Assembly (NCBI GenBank): GCA_002077045.2
Contig: KZ111164.1
Span: 488,617 to 516,411, forward strand
Direction: 5' to 3'
Length of the DNA: 27,795 nucleotides
DNA from: Rachicladosporium sp. CCFEE 5018
Taxonomy: Eukaryota > Ascomycota > Dothideomycetes > Cladosporiales > Cladosporiaceae
Positions 16,873 to 26,513 of the stretch are shown one piece after another. A model generated the notes under the pieces. It had not been told where the DNA came from and ran no database searches. It saw only the letters and a list, made by a program, of their open reading frames with translations. How positions within the stretch are numbered: position 1 is the stretch's first letter; each line of letters opens with the position of its first letter. Both the position numbers and the translations under genes were made by a program.

Positions 16873-17859
16873 ATGGCCGACACAGCGACCACAACCGCGA
16901 CAAACGCACATGAAGACGAAACTCCCACACAAAAGCAAGCACGACTGCGCCGCGAGAAGCGTCAAGCCAAGCTCGCAACTGAAGGCGAGGACCGATTGGC
17001 GAAGATCAAACAGCTGAATGGTGGTGTCGCGCCGCCAGATGAGGTATTGGGAGGACCGGCTTTGCCCAAGCCTTCTGGTCCAAAGGCAGCAACAGTGACG
17101 GACAGTGAAGATCCGGATGAAGTCGACATCTCCTCACATCCCTACACGCCAGCGAATGGATCTGAAGCTGGTACGCCGAGAGGAGGGAGGCAGGAGCAGG
17201 ATCCGTTCATGCAGGCGATGCTGCAGATGCAATCGCAGCAAGGCCAGGGAGGAGGATCGAAAGGGGCTGGTGGTCAGTCCGATGTGGATCCGATGCAGCA
17301 GATGATGCAGCAAATGATGGGCATGATGGGTACAGATCCAAACGATCCCAATGCGCAACCTGGGGAGATGCCGCAGATCGGGCAGATGCTGAGCACGATC
17401 ATGGGCGGCGCAGGTGGAGGTGGAGGCGCAAACGCACAAGTACAACCCGCCTCTCGATCGACGTATGTGTGGCGACTCACACACGCTCTCTTTGCGCTTA
17501 CTTTGGGAGTCTACATCACAATCACATCCACATTCAACGGCACTCAGCTGTCGAGGTCCGAGTCCGCCTTCACCATTACGGAGAACAAGAGTCCTTTCGG
17601 GCCGCGGCTGTTTTGGATGTTCGCGACCGCAGAACTGATGCTGCAGAGCACGCGCTATTTCATGGAAGGAGGTCAGCTTCGGGGCGGAGGTTGGCTGGCA
17701 ACGATCGCGAACAGTGGGTTCGTACCTCCGCCTTATGCACACTACATCCGTACCGTCGGCAGCTACATGCGCATATACACGACAATTGTGAGCGACGCGA
17801 TGGTCATAGTATTCGTGTTGGGGTGTATGGCGTGGTGGCGAGGGACAGCTGTCGCGTGA
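16873..17859 (+). CDS. GET2: GET complex subunit GET2-like, tail-anchored protein receptor
   Basis: Single exon, 328 residues. Get2 with Get1 forms the ER receptor that takes tail-anchored proteins from the Get3 ATPase. The cytosolic N-terminus carries the charged Get3-binding motif ARLRREKRQAKL (residues 23-34), the best-conserved family mark. A long disordered linker follows, rich in Gly, Gln and Met (PMQQMMQQMMGMMG at 140-153). Three membrane segments lie near 200-220, 245-262 and 303-322, as expected for Get2/CAML. The start has a good context (aac before ATG) and leads directly into the motif region. Low sequence conservation is normal in this family, so the call rests on the motif plus topology. 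Confidence 0.82.
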   Translation: MADTATTTATNAHEDETPTQKQARLRREKRQAKLATEGEDRLAKIKQLNGGVAPPDEVLGGPALPKPSGPKAATVTDSEDPDEVDISSHPYTPANGSEAGTPRGGRQEQDPFMQAMLQMQSQQGQGGGSKGAGGQSDVDPMQQMMQQMMGMMGTDPNDPNAQPGEMPQIGQMLSTIMGGAGGGGGANAQVQPASRSTYVWRLTHALFALTLGVYITITSTFNGTQLSRSESAFTITENKSPFGPRLFWMFATAELMLQSTRYFMEGGQLRGGGWLATIANSGFVPPPYAHYIRTVGSYMRIYTTIVSDAMVIVFVLGCMAWWRGTAVA

Positions 17860-18185
17860 GCGGCTTGAGGTCTTGGACGCCACCTGAGCAAGTAGCTATG
17901 GTATGTACAGCGACCCACGCCTTTGCTTCACTATCAATACACCGAGTTGGGGACATGATGTAGCTCGCTGCACCAACTATCTTCACGCTGCGTCGACCCA
18001 TCACATCACCAGTATGCATCCAGCATCGGGCGATCAGAGAGATGCGTGCCTAAATGTACACATGAGACGTGAAAAGTCTCTTGCGGCCATCGCACATCTT
18101 AACGCGAACAAGACAAAAAATCAGAGAACAAGCACCGTTTCTGATTCCAGCAGAAGTTACATCGCCTCAATTCATCCTGGACGAT
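17860..18185. other. 326 bp without a gene
   Basis: This is downstream of GET2 and upstream of a weak ORF. A plus-strand frame (17903-18295) runs through it, but its composition is not protein-like and it begins inside the likely GET2 3' end. Nothing else is seen. Confidence 0.4.
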
Positions 18186-18745
18186 ATGTCAGATACATCA
18201 CTACCGATTCGCGGCGGTTTCGTACCAGCCTCTGTTGCCTTCCCGGGAACTTCGGGCGGCTTAGACAAAGCATTCGAGTTCGAAGTCATCCCTAGGATTA
18301 TCAAACAAGAAGACTCTGGGGGCGAAGCACAGGATGTTTTCGATCTCGAAGTGGTCAGAACCGGATGCTCACGAACTTCACCCAGCTAGATCCTCTCACA
18401 CTCGACTTGGGCAAGCTATTGAAGGACTGCAACATCCTGCAGCAAGCAATGAAAGCTCATTGGGCTGAGGTCAAGCATGCTCTGGGAAAGTTGTGCTCCG
18501 TAGCTGCGACTTCGGACGATATGAGCTCGATAGCGGCAGCGTTCACTAAATCAGGCCTGACGGAGCAAGCTTTTCGAGCGCAGGGAGGTGGGATGATTGG
18601 GCTGATCATCGCTATGGCTGTGATGATGTTGGCTGCTGGGTGTGAGGGCTGTGTTGGCAGTGCGCATACCTCCGGAGCAGAGAGAGGCCACTCGATACTA
18701 CCCAAGCCTGAGCCTAGGTCTCATCGGCCTGACGCCGGGACTTGA
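18186..18745 (+). CDS. Orphan reading frames, possibly one spliced gene
   Basis: Two overlapping plus-strand frames look partly protein-like. The first begins at the ATG at 18186 (MSDTSLPIRGGFVPASVAFP) and stops at 18389. The second is open from about 18365 to 18745 (LDPLTLDLGKLLKDCNILQQ) and includes a hydrophobic stretch, GGGMIGLIIAMAVMMLAAG, that could be a membrane segment. They could be joined by a 52-nt intron from 18336 (gttttc, a weak donor) to 18387 (cccag), which keeps the frame. A frameshift or chance ORFs are equally possible. I recognise no family. Confidence 0.3.
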
Positions 18746-19094
18746 GACGCGGTGCGTGGCGAGGCGATTTCGCGGGCTGTCGAGAAAGGGAATTTCGATG
18801 CGAGGCGACGCGGTGTAGTCTGTTGGGTTTATTGAATTTCCAGGAAGCGCTGTTAGGATGCTGTTTCTCCTATCAATAACTACGAATTTATAAATCGAGT
18901 GGCTCATCGAATGCAGCGCGTCCCGCAGTCAATGCAGTCCATCCTACAAATGCCAAGCTCTTTGCAAGGTAATGTGGAGTGCAACCTCGTCCCAAACCTC
19001 GTCCAGTAAGACAGCCGATGTTGCGCAAACTGATGTTCACAGGCATGTTGTAAGTAATGTGACTGGAGGCGTCAAAGTATCTCAGGCACCTGCA
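18746..19094. other. 349 bp upstream of the 2H phosphoesterase; possible leader introns
   Basis: No separate gene is supported. There are GT-AG pairs such as gtaatg (18970) to cacag and gtaagt to ctcag (ending 19085). These could be introns in the 5' leader of the following gene. Upstream ATGs at 18911 and 18972 exist, but the protein from them has no family match. Confidence 0.35.
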
Positions 19095-20043
19095 ATGTCT
19101 GACGGCAAGCGTCGTGCAAAGGGTAGCACACCCGCAAGGCAGCCTCTCACCCACTTCCTCTGCGTACCACTCGTATCGACGGCGTCAAGGCCTGCACTCC
19201 AGTCGAACCTTGAGATCTTCCGACGAGACGTGTGCTACGCACACGATGGAGAACCTGCCAGCGTCCAGGCACCGGCTGTCAGACCTATTGGCACCCTTCA
19301 CCTGACACTGGGTGTGATGAGCCTCAACCGCGATCGATTGAAGCAGGCTATCGGTGTCTTACGGGAATTGAAACTCGAGAGACTTTTACAGGAAGCCACT
19401 CTCCCTCCGCGATCATGGCAACAAGACATCAACGCACCATCAAAGACCTCCCCAGCGCCGATCAAGCAACAGCCGTTGATTGTCACGCTGAAAGGCCTCG
19501 AGTCTATGCACGACCCGAAGAACACGTCTATCTTATATGTAGCGCCCCATGACGCTTCCGACAGACTGTAAGAGGCGTCGTCATTACGCACATCCGATCC
19601 GACACTGACTGTAAACGGACAGCACGAATTTCTGTCTCGCGTTAGAGAAGGAATTCCGACAAGCAGGCTTCCTCATCGCCACTGACAGGCCCCTGAAGCT
19701 GCACGCTACTGTCGTGAACACGATCTACGCCAAGCGCTCTGTATTCGAAGATTCGGCACCCAATGAGCCAAAGACCCAAGTGGGCGAGGACGGCATCGTA
19801 CGACCAGTGCGGTCGACCGGTCAGTCTGGTGGCAGCGGTCATGGCCCCAACGCGAATGCTCCACTGAAGCTGAGCGCACTCCAAATCCTTGATCGGTATA
19901 AGCACTTCGTCTGGGCTTCTGGTGTTGTACTCGAGAAGGTCGCTATCTGCGAGATGGCTGCTAAGAATTACATCGACACGGAAGGACGCATAGTGGACGT
20001 GCAGTACACGACCGTTGCCAGTGCGCCCTTGCCAACGTCGTGA
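19095..20043 (+). CDS. AKAP7/ASCC1-like 2H phosphoesterase
   Basis: Exon 1 is 19095-19567, a 55-nt intron (gtaaga to acag) is 19568-19622 and exon 2 is 19623-20043, giving 297 residues. The 2H fold uses two H-x-T motifs to act on 2',3'-cyclic or nucleotide phosphodiester substrates. Both motifs are present: LHLTLGVM (His 69) and LHATVVNT (His 185). THFLCVPL at 19-26 marks the domain start as in the AKAP7 NLS domain. No KH domain precedes it, unlike animal ASCC1. The ATG at 19095 was chosen because it directly precedes the basic N-terminus and domain; an in-frame upstream ATG (18972) adds 41 residues without a match. The stop at 20043 follows the expected last strand (VASAPLP); the bases gtgagt there could be a further donor leading to a third exon. 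Confidence 0.82.
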
Positions 20044-20269
20044 GTCCACACTAGCTGCCACATTGGAATCGTCTGGTGAACATCGCGACCTAGTCCTGGT
20101 ACATCGAAAACAATGTGTGGGTGGGTGGACGCTACTCCCTCAAGACTTACGACACACATGATGTGCTCGAGGGCGGCTTGTCCGCGACAGTATACGAGAC
20201 GGCATGACTGATAACACCCTGATCGCCAAATCCGAAAACATGCGAGACCCACAGCGCGACACCCGCGCC

Positions 20270-21152
20270 TCACCACTTCACCTCTCCCCATGCCCCACGC
20301 CTCTTCCCCTCTCCCAACGCACCCCTAGGCAAATCCATCTCCACCCCAACCTCATGTCCCGCAACTCCAAGCTGCCTCAGCGCAACTTGCATACACCTTA
20401 ACACATCCCCCTCATGGTTACCCGTCGGATTCCCCAATCTCGTCTCGCGGACCGCCCGCTCCCACATCCGCGGACTGGAGACCTTGATGCCGAGGGCAGA
20501 GAATTCGGAGGACAGAGTATCATTTGGAGAGAGCGGGTGTCTGGAGCGGATTTGGTAGGCTGCGGCGATGGCTGCTAGGGCGGATCTCACGGCTGTGGCT
20601 TGGTGCTGGAGGTTGTCAGAGGGCTTGCAGGGAGGGGAAGGAACGACGGAAGGGCGGAGAGGGGTGGGGGCCCTACACGCTCCCGGGCTATGGATTCGAG
20701 GTCGATGGGAGGCATGGCGAGGCGCGGAGTACTTGGAATGGGCATCCAGCGCCGGCGGAAGGTAAGAGACCGGGCGTTTGGGAGACGGGTGGCTGTTGAG
20801 GGGGAAGACATGTATACGACCACACAGCTTCGACTCCGCCCGACCACTCTGTCGGGAGCGGTGACGGTGCTCTAGCCCATCAGTAAAGCCAATGTCATGG
20901 CTGAGATGGTACGGTCTACGAAAATACCGAGTACGACGAGTGGCAATCGAGAGATTGACCTTCAGCTATAGTCTCACTGGCCGAAGCCTGGGCGTATGGG
21001 CCGGAAGCAAGCGGAAAGGTGAGCTCGTCGCGGGTGGAAGCTCGTACACACGATTCCGCTAGTGTAGAGAGCTTATGCGCGGAGTCCTTGGCACGTGTTG
21101 GTGGTAAGCCTCCCCGAGACTTTGCGATTTTATCGTCGTAACGTGATGCCAT
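20270..21152 (-). CDS. Weakly supported three-exon hypothetical gene
   Basis: A frame-consistent model on the minus strand is exon 1 at 21152-20928, a 56-nt intron (gtattt, with a tactgat branch-like site, to gctag), exon 2 at 20871-20677, a 71-nt intron (gtaggg to ctccag) and exon 3 at 20605-20270. This gives 251 residues. Exon 3 is the most protein-like part, with an alanine-rich helix (RSALAAIAAAYQIRSR) and then GIKVSSPRMWERAVRETRLG. Exon 2 has MPPIDLESIARER. I recognise no family. An alternative is a shorter gene starting at the ATG at 20811, or a frame break near 20620, since a one-base shift there would join PASPL to SDNLQHQATAV. It may also be a decayed gene. Confidence 0.35.
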
Positions 21153-21306
21153 CGCTCCTTTCGATTGTCCGAGTGACAGCTACGCTGCTTGTAGAGAGCT
21201 GCGGAGCACGCCATGCAAGTGCCTAAGGGGGATGTGTAGAGGGATTATTGAATATATTCGGACTGCTGACTATAAGCTTGAAAAGGCGTCTGCTGCGGTT
21301 GACACT

Positions 21307-23512
21307 TCACAACTTTCTCCGTTTTCCCCTCCCTTCTTCCGCATCTTCCACACTCTCCTCAACAGCACTCGCGCCGCCTTCCACAACCTCCCTCTCAGTA
21401 CCCCGCCACTCTTTCACCCTTTCCTCGACGTCTTCAAACATCTCCCTCGTATCACTCACCATCCCATCTTCACCAGGATTGAACATGACCGCGTTTGCCA
21501 GCATGCGGAGGATCTCCTTCTCCAGCTGCGCGCCGTTGATAATACCCTTAGGCGGCACAACATCCTCGGTAAGCGGAACTTCGACAGCGCCGGCTGAGGC
21601 GTCTGCGTCTGAGGGGGTGATGCTAGAGACGAAACGGGAGCCGGCGTTGATAGCAGCGCGTATTGATTTGAGATCCTGCGGCTGCTTGATGATGTCTGTG
21701 TATCCCTCTGCATCTTTAGCACGCACAGGCTGCGCGAAGCGGGAGCCGTGTTTGTGGGATTGCAGATCCGCGAGAAGCGGTGCCGACATGCGGCCCAGGG
21801 AGCGCGTGGCCATTACTGTGGTGCGCAGACCCTGAGGAACAGGCGTGGCGGAAGGAGAGCCACGTTTCCGCTTGGAGGATGTTGCCGAGGGCGGTGCGTC
21901 GCGCGTAAGGGTGTTGCGGCGGGGCGGGCGTTGGAGCTCGAGGCTTTACTGGACTGAGTGGCTCTGCTGCGGGTGCTGTTGGTGAACCTGGGCCATGCCT
22001 CGAACGAGGCTTGCGCTCGCTCTTCCATATAGGATGAGCAAGACGAGGGGGTGTCGCCAGTGCGGCGACGATGTCGGACACAAGATGTGGCTGACTCGAC
22101 TGAGATTGCAATCTGGGAGCAGTTGCAGGCGCAGGCTGAGGGTAAACCTGCGGTGGCCTCGGCGCATACTGAGGTGTCTGCTGGCCACGTTGCGCGTACT
22201 GCTGAGCTGGTGGCTGCGGTGACTGGTAAGGTGTGGCAGCATCTTGCTGTGACACTTGGAACGGAGGGAGCATCCTCCCACCAGCATGATGTGGAGGAGC
22301 TTGGTAAGCTGGCTGACCATGGGAAGGTGTGTACGACGACCGCCGGTCACCGTACGCCGGCTGCGGTGGCTGGTAGTATGACTGTGGTGTGCCAGGGTGA
22401 GGCGCATGGTTTGCAGGGTACGTCCTGTGCTGCCAGTCGTGAGCCGGTGCGCCACTTGATGACATTCGATGTGGAGCTGGATACTGCTGAGGTGGCGCGT
22501 ACTGCTGCTGGTAGGGCAGATTGGGCGGCGGGCCATGCATGTTCGGTGATCCGGGTAGGTGGGCAGTCGGCATCAGCTTCATGCCAGCTGGCGGAGGCAG
22601 GATAGGTCGTGGGGACGACGACGGTCGCGATAGGCTGTGTTGCAGATGCGGACTTCCAAGCGCGGATGGTGGATGTGCGTGGTGCGGTGAGTAGGGCGTT
22701 GCTTGTGACGAGGACTGCCCAGATGGCAATCGTGGAGGTATGCCGAAGCGTGGTGATTGCGGAGCCATCTCTGACAGCGGAGGCAGGGTCGTATTCGAAG
22801 AAGTACGCCGATGGTTTCCATGGTTGTCCTCCGGCTCAGGGCCGTGGTTTATGACTGCGTCGATCTTGGCCTGCGAGTAACGGGGAGGCGCAGCAGGCTC
22901 TGCTGATGCTCTAGCCGATGTCGGGCTGCCACCATTACCTGCTTGCGTGAAGTCTCGCCGTACTAGTGCAGGCTGAGTGTGAGCTGCAGAGGACGGCTGT
23001 GGGCTCGTGTGCGCCTGCTGCTTCAGCAGTTTCTCATCCAGCTTGCCAGCATTGATGTCCTCCAGCTCACGTGTCGCAGCAGCATGTCGTTTCTCCTGCA
23101 ATCGTATGTCGCTTACAACATTCTCGCGATATCGTGTGTACAGTCGCGTGACCAACCTCGGTATCAAGTGAGTATGCTTGGTTGCTTCTTGCACAGTCGG
23201 TATCCTTGGGCTGGCCAGCTTGCGCTTCCTCGACCCAGGCGATGCATCGCCATTGACATGCGCGACGTCATCCTGCCCAAGCTGCCTCTCGAGATCGGCC
23301 TTTGCTTCCTCCTTAAGCAAGCCGAGATACAGATCCCTCAGCGCGTCTGAGGTCAACCGCGCCGCATCGTATGAGATGTCGCTCGTGACCAGTGGGATGG
23401 CCTGCAAGTCCGAGGCGATCTTGGTGAAGTCGACATGCTGTGAGGGATTGGCGCGCAGTGCCTGGAACAGTAGCAATGACTCGAGAGGAGTGTATTGATG
23501 GGTTGCACTCAT
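21307..23512 (-). CDS. BRD8/Bdc1-like bromodomain protein, probable NuA4 subunit
   Basis: The start ATG is at 23512, giving MSATHQYTPLESLLLFQALR, the N-terminal signature of the fungal family. Upstream codons to 23692 are open but not family-like. The N-terminal 200 residues include IPTVQEATKHTHLIPRLVTR and a helical stretch. A 300-residue Pro/Gln/Ser-rich region follows. The bromodomain lies in another frame: FAQPV, GYTDIIKQPQDLKSIRAAI, then EILRMLANAVMFNP with the acetyl-lysine-contacting Asn. An insertion of about 30 residues sits between the ZA loop and helix B. To join the frames I propose an intron at 21949-21832 (gtaaag to ttcctcag, 118 nt), giving 695 residues; an acceptor at 21871 is possible and adds 13 residues with a KRKR signal. 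In fission yeast the homologue Bdc1 belongs to the NuA4 acetyltransferase. Confidence 0.82.
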
Positions 23513-23992
23513 GAAGCGCGGATAGAGTGAGGTCGCAGCGGCTTCTGCCAGCAGCAGAGACGTCGATCGAGCCAGCGTTGCTGTTGGACGGAGGCAGCGC
23601 ACATCCTCTACGCTGCGGTGAGCATCCTTGAAGAGCTGTCGTTTGGCGCAGTGTAAGACATAAGTATTGCTCACAGTACACGCGATTGTCACAATGCCGC
23701 CGAGTGCACGTGAGTCTTGTTCACTTCACACCTGTCGACGTCGTCCTCTTGGTCTTTTTGCGACGGTGAAAGGGAGGCTGACTCAGCCTTCGATGTTCGA
23801 GTCAGTTATCCTCCTGCGCAAGTTCACATGCGGCACCTTCACTTTGTAAGGATCGCATATGCTGTCATCTTATCGTGCCGTATCCTCCGTACCAGCATCC
23901 TCTCGCCCTTAATCCTCTGGCTTGAGTACTCGCGACAGCCCTGCACCGGAGGACTGTACTCCGCGACATTCGGAAAGCACATTCAATCCAGG
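23513..23992. promoter_or_regulatory. Shared promoter of the bromodomain gene and RPB3
   Basis: This 480-bp region lies between divergent start codons. It carries one CACGTG (23707-23712), the core recognised by bHLH factors such as Cbf1. Open frames run into it from both genes, but neither extension matches its family. An acceptor-like accag near 23890 hints at a leader intron of RPB3; this is uncertain. Confidence 0.45.
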
Positions 23993-25144
23993 ATGAACGG
24001 CTATGAGTACAGCAACGGCTACGGCCACGATCCCTACGCGAACGGCGACACCCTCGACCTCAGCGACGACGGCCCACGCGTGACCATCCGAACACTCGCC
24101 CACAACACCATCGACTTCTCCATCCGGAACACCAGCCTCGCCCTAGCCAACTCGCTCCGCCGCGCCATCCTCGCCGAAATCCCCACAATAGCCATCGACC
24201 TCGTCACAATCACCACAAACACCTCCGTCCTGGCAGATGAGTTCATCGCGCATCGGTTAGGCCTGGTGCCGCTTAGTGCAAAGGATGTAGACAAATTACA
24301 GTACTCCCGCGACTGCGACAACTGCACTGACTACTGCGAGAACTGCTCCGTGGTGCTGACACTGGACGTCGAGAACCGCACCTCAGACGAACACATCCAC
24401 GTCTTCGCCAAAGACCTCTTCCTCTCCTCGCAATCCGGCTACCGTCCCCACAACACCCTCCACAACAGCGCCACGACCGACGATCTCCCCGAAATGGGCA
24501 CTCCAATCTGCAGCGACGAGGACAGAAATGGACCACTAATCTGCAAGCTGCGCAAAGGCCAAGCGCTGAAAATAAAAGCCGTAGCGAAAAAGGGCATAGC
24601 GATCGAGCACGCCAAGTGGGCTCCTACGGCGGCTGTAGGCTTCGAGTACGATCCTTGGAACAAGCTACGACATACCCAATACTGGTACGAAGTCGACGCG
24701 AAAGAAGAATGGCCCGCGCCGGAGAAGAATGGCCAAATGGAAGCGCCTCCCCAAGAAGGCGAGCCCTTTGACTACAACGCCGAGCCCCGCGCTTTCTACT
24801 ACAACCTCGAATCCATCGGCACCATGCCCCCCGACGCGATTTTCCACAATGGGATCAAAGTTTTACAGCAGAAGTTGGCAAGTGTCATGACGGTGTTGAA
24901 GGAGACGAGCGACCCGACGCAGCCGAATGAGTTTGATAATGCGGCTAGGGGGGGCCAGAGCCCGGATATGAATGGTATGGGGACTGCTTATGGAGGGCAG
25001 AGTGCGTATGGCGGGAGGAGCGCTTATGGCGGGCCTGTTGGGGGGGATATGGGGGGTATGACGCCGGGGTATGGCGGGCAGAGTGCTTATGGGGCTGGTG
25101 GGATGACGCCGGGGGCTATGCCTTATGGGAGTAGAGGGTACTAG
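23993..25144 (+). CDS. RPB3: RNA polymerase II subunit RPB3
   Basis: Single exon, 383 residues from the ATG at 23993. Rpb3 pairs with Rpb11 to form the alpha-like heterodimer that nucleates assembly of Pol II in the nucleus. After a Tyr/Gly/Asn-rich start come VTIRTLAHNTIDFSIRNTSL, SLALANSLRRAILAEIPTIA and IDLVTI, the alpha-subunit dimerisation core. The zinc-binding loop is CDNCTDYCENC, with Cys 108, 111, 115 and 118. KWAPTAAVGFEYDPWNKLRH and FYYNLESIGTMPPDAIF match the end of the conserved fold. The last 65 or so residues are a low-complexity tail of Gly, Tyr, Ala, Ser and Met with AYGGQSAYGGRSAYGG-type repeats. The in-frame region upstream of 23993 has no family similarity. Confidence 0.96.
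   Translation: MNGYEYSNGYGHDPYANGDTLDLSDDGPRVTIRTLAHNTIDFSIRNTSLALANSLRRAILAEIPTIAIDLVTITTNTSVLADEFIAHRLGLVPLSAKDVDKLQYSRDCDNCTDYCENCSVVLTLDVENRTSDEHIHVFAKDLFLSSQSGYRPHNTLHNSATTDDLPEMGTPICSDEDRNGPLICKLRKGQALKIKAVAKKGIAIEHAKWAPTAAVGFEYDPWNKLRHTQYWYEVDAKEEWPAPEKNGQMEAPPQEGEPFDYNAEPRAFYYNLESIGTMPPDAIFHNGIKVLQQKLASVMTVLKETSDPTQPNEFDNAARGGQSPDMNGMGTAYGGQSAYGGRSAYGGPVGGDMGGMTPGYGGQSAYGAGGMTPGAMPYGSRGY
25031..25069 (+). other. G-quadruplex-capable run at the 3' end of RPB3
   Basis: Four G tracts of 3, 7, 6 and 4 bases (25031-25033, 25040-25046, 25051-25056, 25066-25069) are separated by loops of 6, 4 and 9 bases on the coding strand. Another seven-G run lies at 24948-24954. They follow from the use of GGG and GGN glycine codons in the repeated tail. 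Quadruplex formation is possible but not shown. Confidence 0.45.
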
Positions 25145-26219
25145 TTGCTGTGATCTGCAGGCTCCGGGCGGTGATTTAAGGATCTGGAAGACTGCGAAAG
25201 ACGCGAAACCTACAGAATGTGACTGCATCTAGAACTGCATCGGAGAGTGGTGCAGGGTCCAGCGTCCGGCTGGCATTGCTGAAATTGCATGCGCCACTCA
25301 CACGTCTCGTTCCCGGCTCCTGTTGCGCAAGGACACGGATTGCTGTCTCGGGGACTACACGATGTACGATACACGTGACGAGAGGTGGACGCACCCGATC
25401 GCGGTGTCGCATTAGTAGCACACAAGCTGCGAGGAGACGGTGCAGCAACGAGGTCGAGATGACTGCGGTGGTCCGAAGGAAATCGAGACAACCGTACTGA
25501 CTCGAGAGAGGGAGGATGGGCGCCCTGCGAATCGCGCGTAAGCTTCGCCGGCCCCATGGACAGCCTGCTCGAGTGGTGCGTGATCTTGCATGTAGCGGGC
25601 ACTGCATCATGGGAACGAAGCGAGATGGAGAGAGTTGAGAGAGAATTGTGGGGAGGTAGGGTAGTTGTATTATTGGAATATAGCAGGCCGTTCAGCCTAA
25701 CGAATATTGTGGGCACTGCATCGACTTTTCTCTCGCTCTCTTCCTGTTCCCACCGCGTGCCTTCGATCCAACGCATCACCACAACCCTCCGAACCCACCA
25801 TCTGCAGTCGGCGGTCGTTTCCCTTCAAAATTCTCCCAGTCTCCTACGTCCCAGCTTCGCTCGCCTTGACATGATCACGTGCGTTGCGTTTCCGTCGCTA
25901 TAGGGCGTCCCAGATGTACTTGCTCCGTGCATACACCCATCGCAAAAGACCAAGGCAGTGGGTGTTGCGTCTCTCAGACTGTCCTTGCTTTCTTCGGATT
26001 CGTGCCATCGACATCCGAGGTCGTGCTCAACAAGCTTGGAGCTTCCAGATAGCCTCCTGGGTACACAGCGCGATAGTCCTGCTGTATGGTCGCGTTGAGC
26101 TTCCTGGATCATTCGTCCTCATTGTTCATGCTCTAAGCCGTGCCACAGTGCCTCGGCGCCGCAGATTCCCTCTAATCCCTCCTGTCTCCGTCTCAGACCT
26201 ATGATCCTGTCACGCCTGC
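25145..26219. other. About 1.08 kb between convergent genes without a clear gene
   Basis: This lies between the stops of RPB3 (plus) and uL30m (minus). Minus-strand frames of 144-190 codons (25176-25782) exist, but they show no motif or family. Two CACGTG sites (25372-25377, 25876-25881) and a strongly pyrimidine-rich stretch (about 25725-25810), which looks like a plus-strand 5' leader, are odd for a region that should only hold two 3' ends. A 96-codon plus frame follows from an ATG near 25914, with no recognisable features. A short gene or non-coding transcript may be hidden here. Confidence 0.4.
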
Positions 26220-26513
26220 TCATTGCAGTGTCTCCGCCGCCCGTTTCTCAACCCAATACCCCCGTTCCGGCCTCCGTAGCTCCTTCATCTCCTGCACATT
26301 CAACTTCTGGTCCAGTTCACTCACATCCACCAACTCTTTCACGGCGAAGATCTTTCCGGCTACGTCGGGGGAGACGGGGTGGTAGACTGTGCGCAGACGT
26401 TTGTGGAGGCCTAGGGATTTGAGGATGCGGAGGTTGTTGGAGGGGAGTCCGATGGCGGAGCGGAGGAGTGTTATGCGGAAGTAGCGGGCTGCTGTTGCCA
26501 CGGAGGTGGACAT
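26220..26513 (-). CDS. MRPL33: Mitochondrial large-subunit ribosomal protein uL30m
   Basis: Single exon, 97 residues from the ATG at 26513. The protein is part of the mitochondrial 54S ribosomal subunit. Its core, YFRITLLRSAIGLP (residues 14-27), then SLGLHKRLRTVYHPVSPDVAG and KELVDV, is the L30 fold, with the usual order of strand, basic loop and helix. The length fits the mitochondrial and bacterial-type L30 family. The open frame continues upstream to 26645, but that part is not ribosomal; ATG 26513 follows acc and opens the family match. The short N-terminus (MSTSVATAAR) may act as the import signal. It shares its promoter with SEC6. Confidence 0.9.
   Translation of the reverse strand: MSTSVATAARYFRITLLRSAIGLPSNNLRILKSLGLHKRLRTVYHPVSPDVAGKIFAVKELVDVSELDQKLNVQEMKELRRPERGYWVEKRAAETLQ

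Noticed and set aside
21946..22605. Frames of 184-196 codons on both strands within the bromodomain gene linker
   Set aside because: They overlap the Pro/Gln-rich coding region, whose repetitive codons keep alternative frames open; no independent motif is seen.
23513..23692. 60-residue N-terminal extension of the bromodomain protein
   Set aside because: The family signature starts at ATG 23512; the extension has no matching features and lies in the shared promoter.
23717..23992. 92-residue extension of RPB3
   Set aside because: It is not similar to any Pol II subunit and lies upstream of a good in-frame ATG that opens the known fold.
25176..25782. Minus-strand frames of 144 and 190 codons in the RPB3-uL30m gap
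   Set aside because: No domain, no consistent composition and no splice partners were found, and the two frames overlap each other, so neither is reported as a gene.
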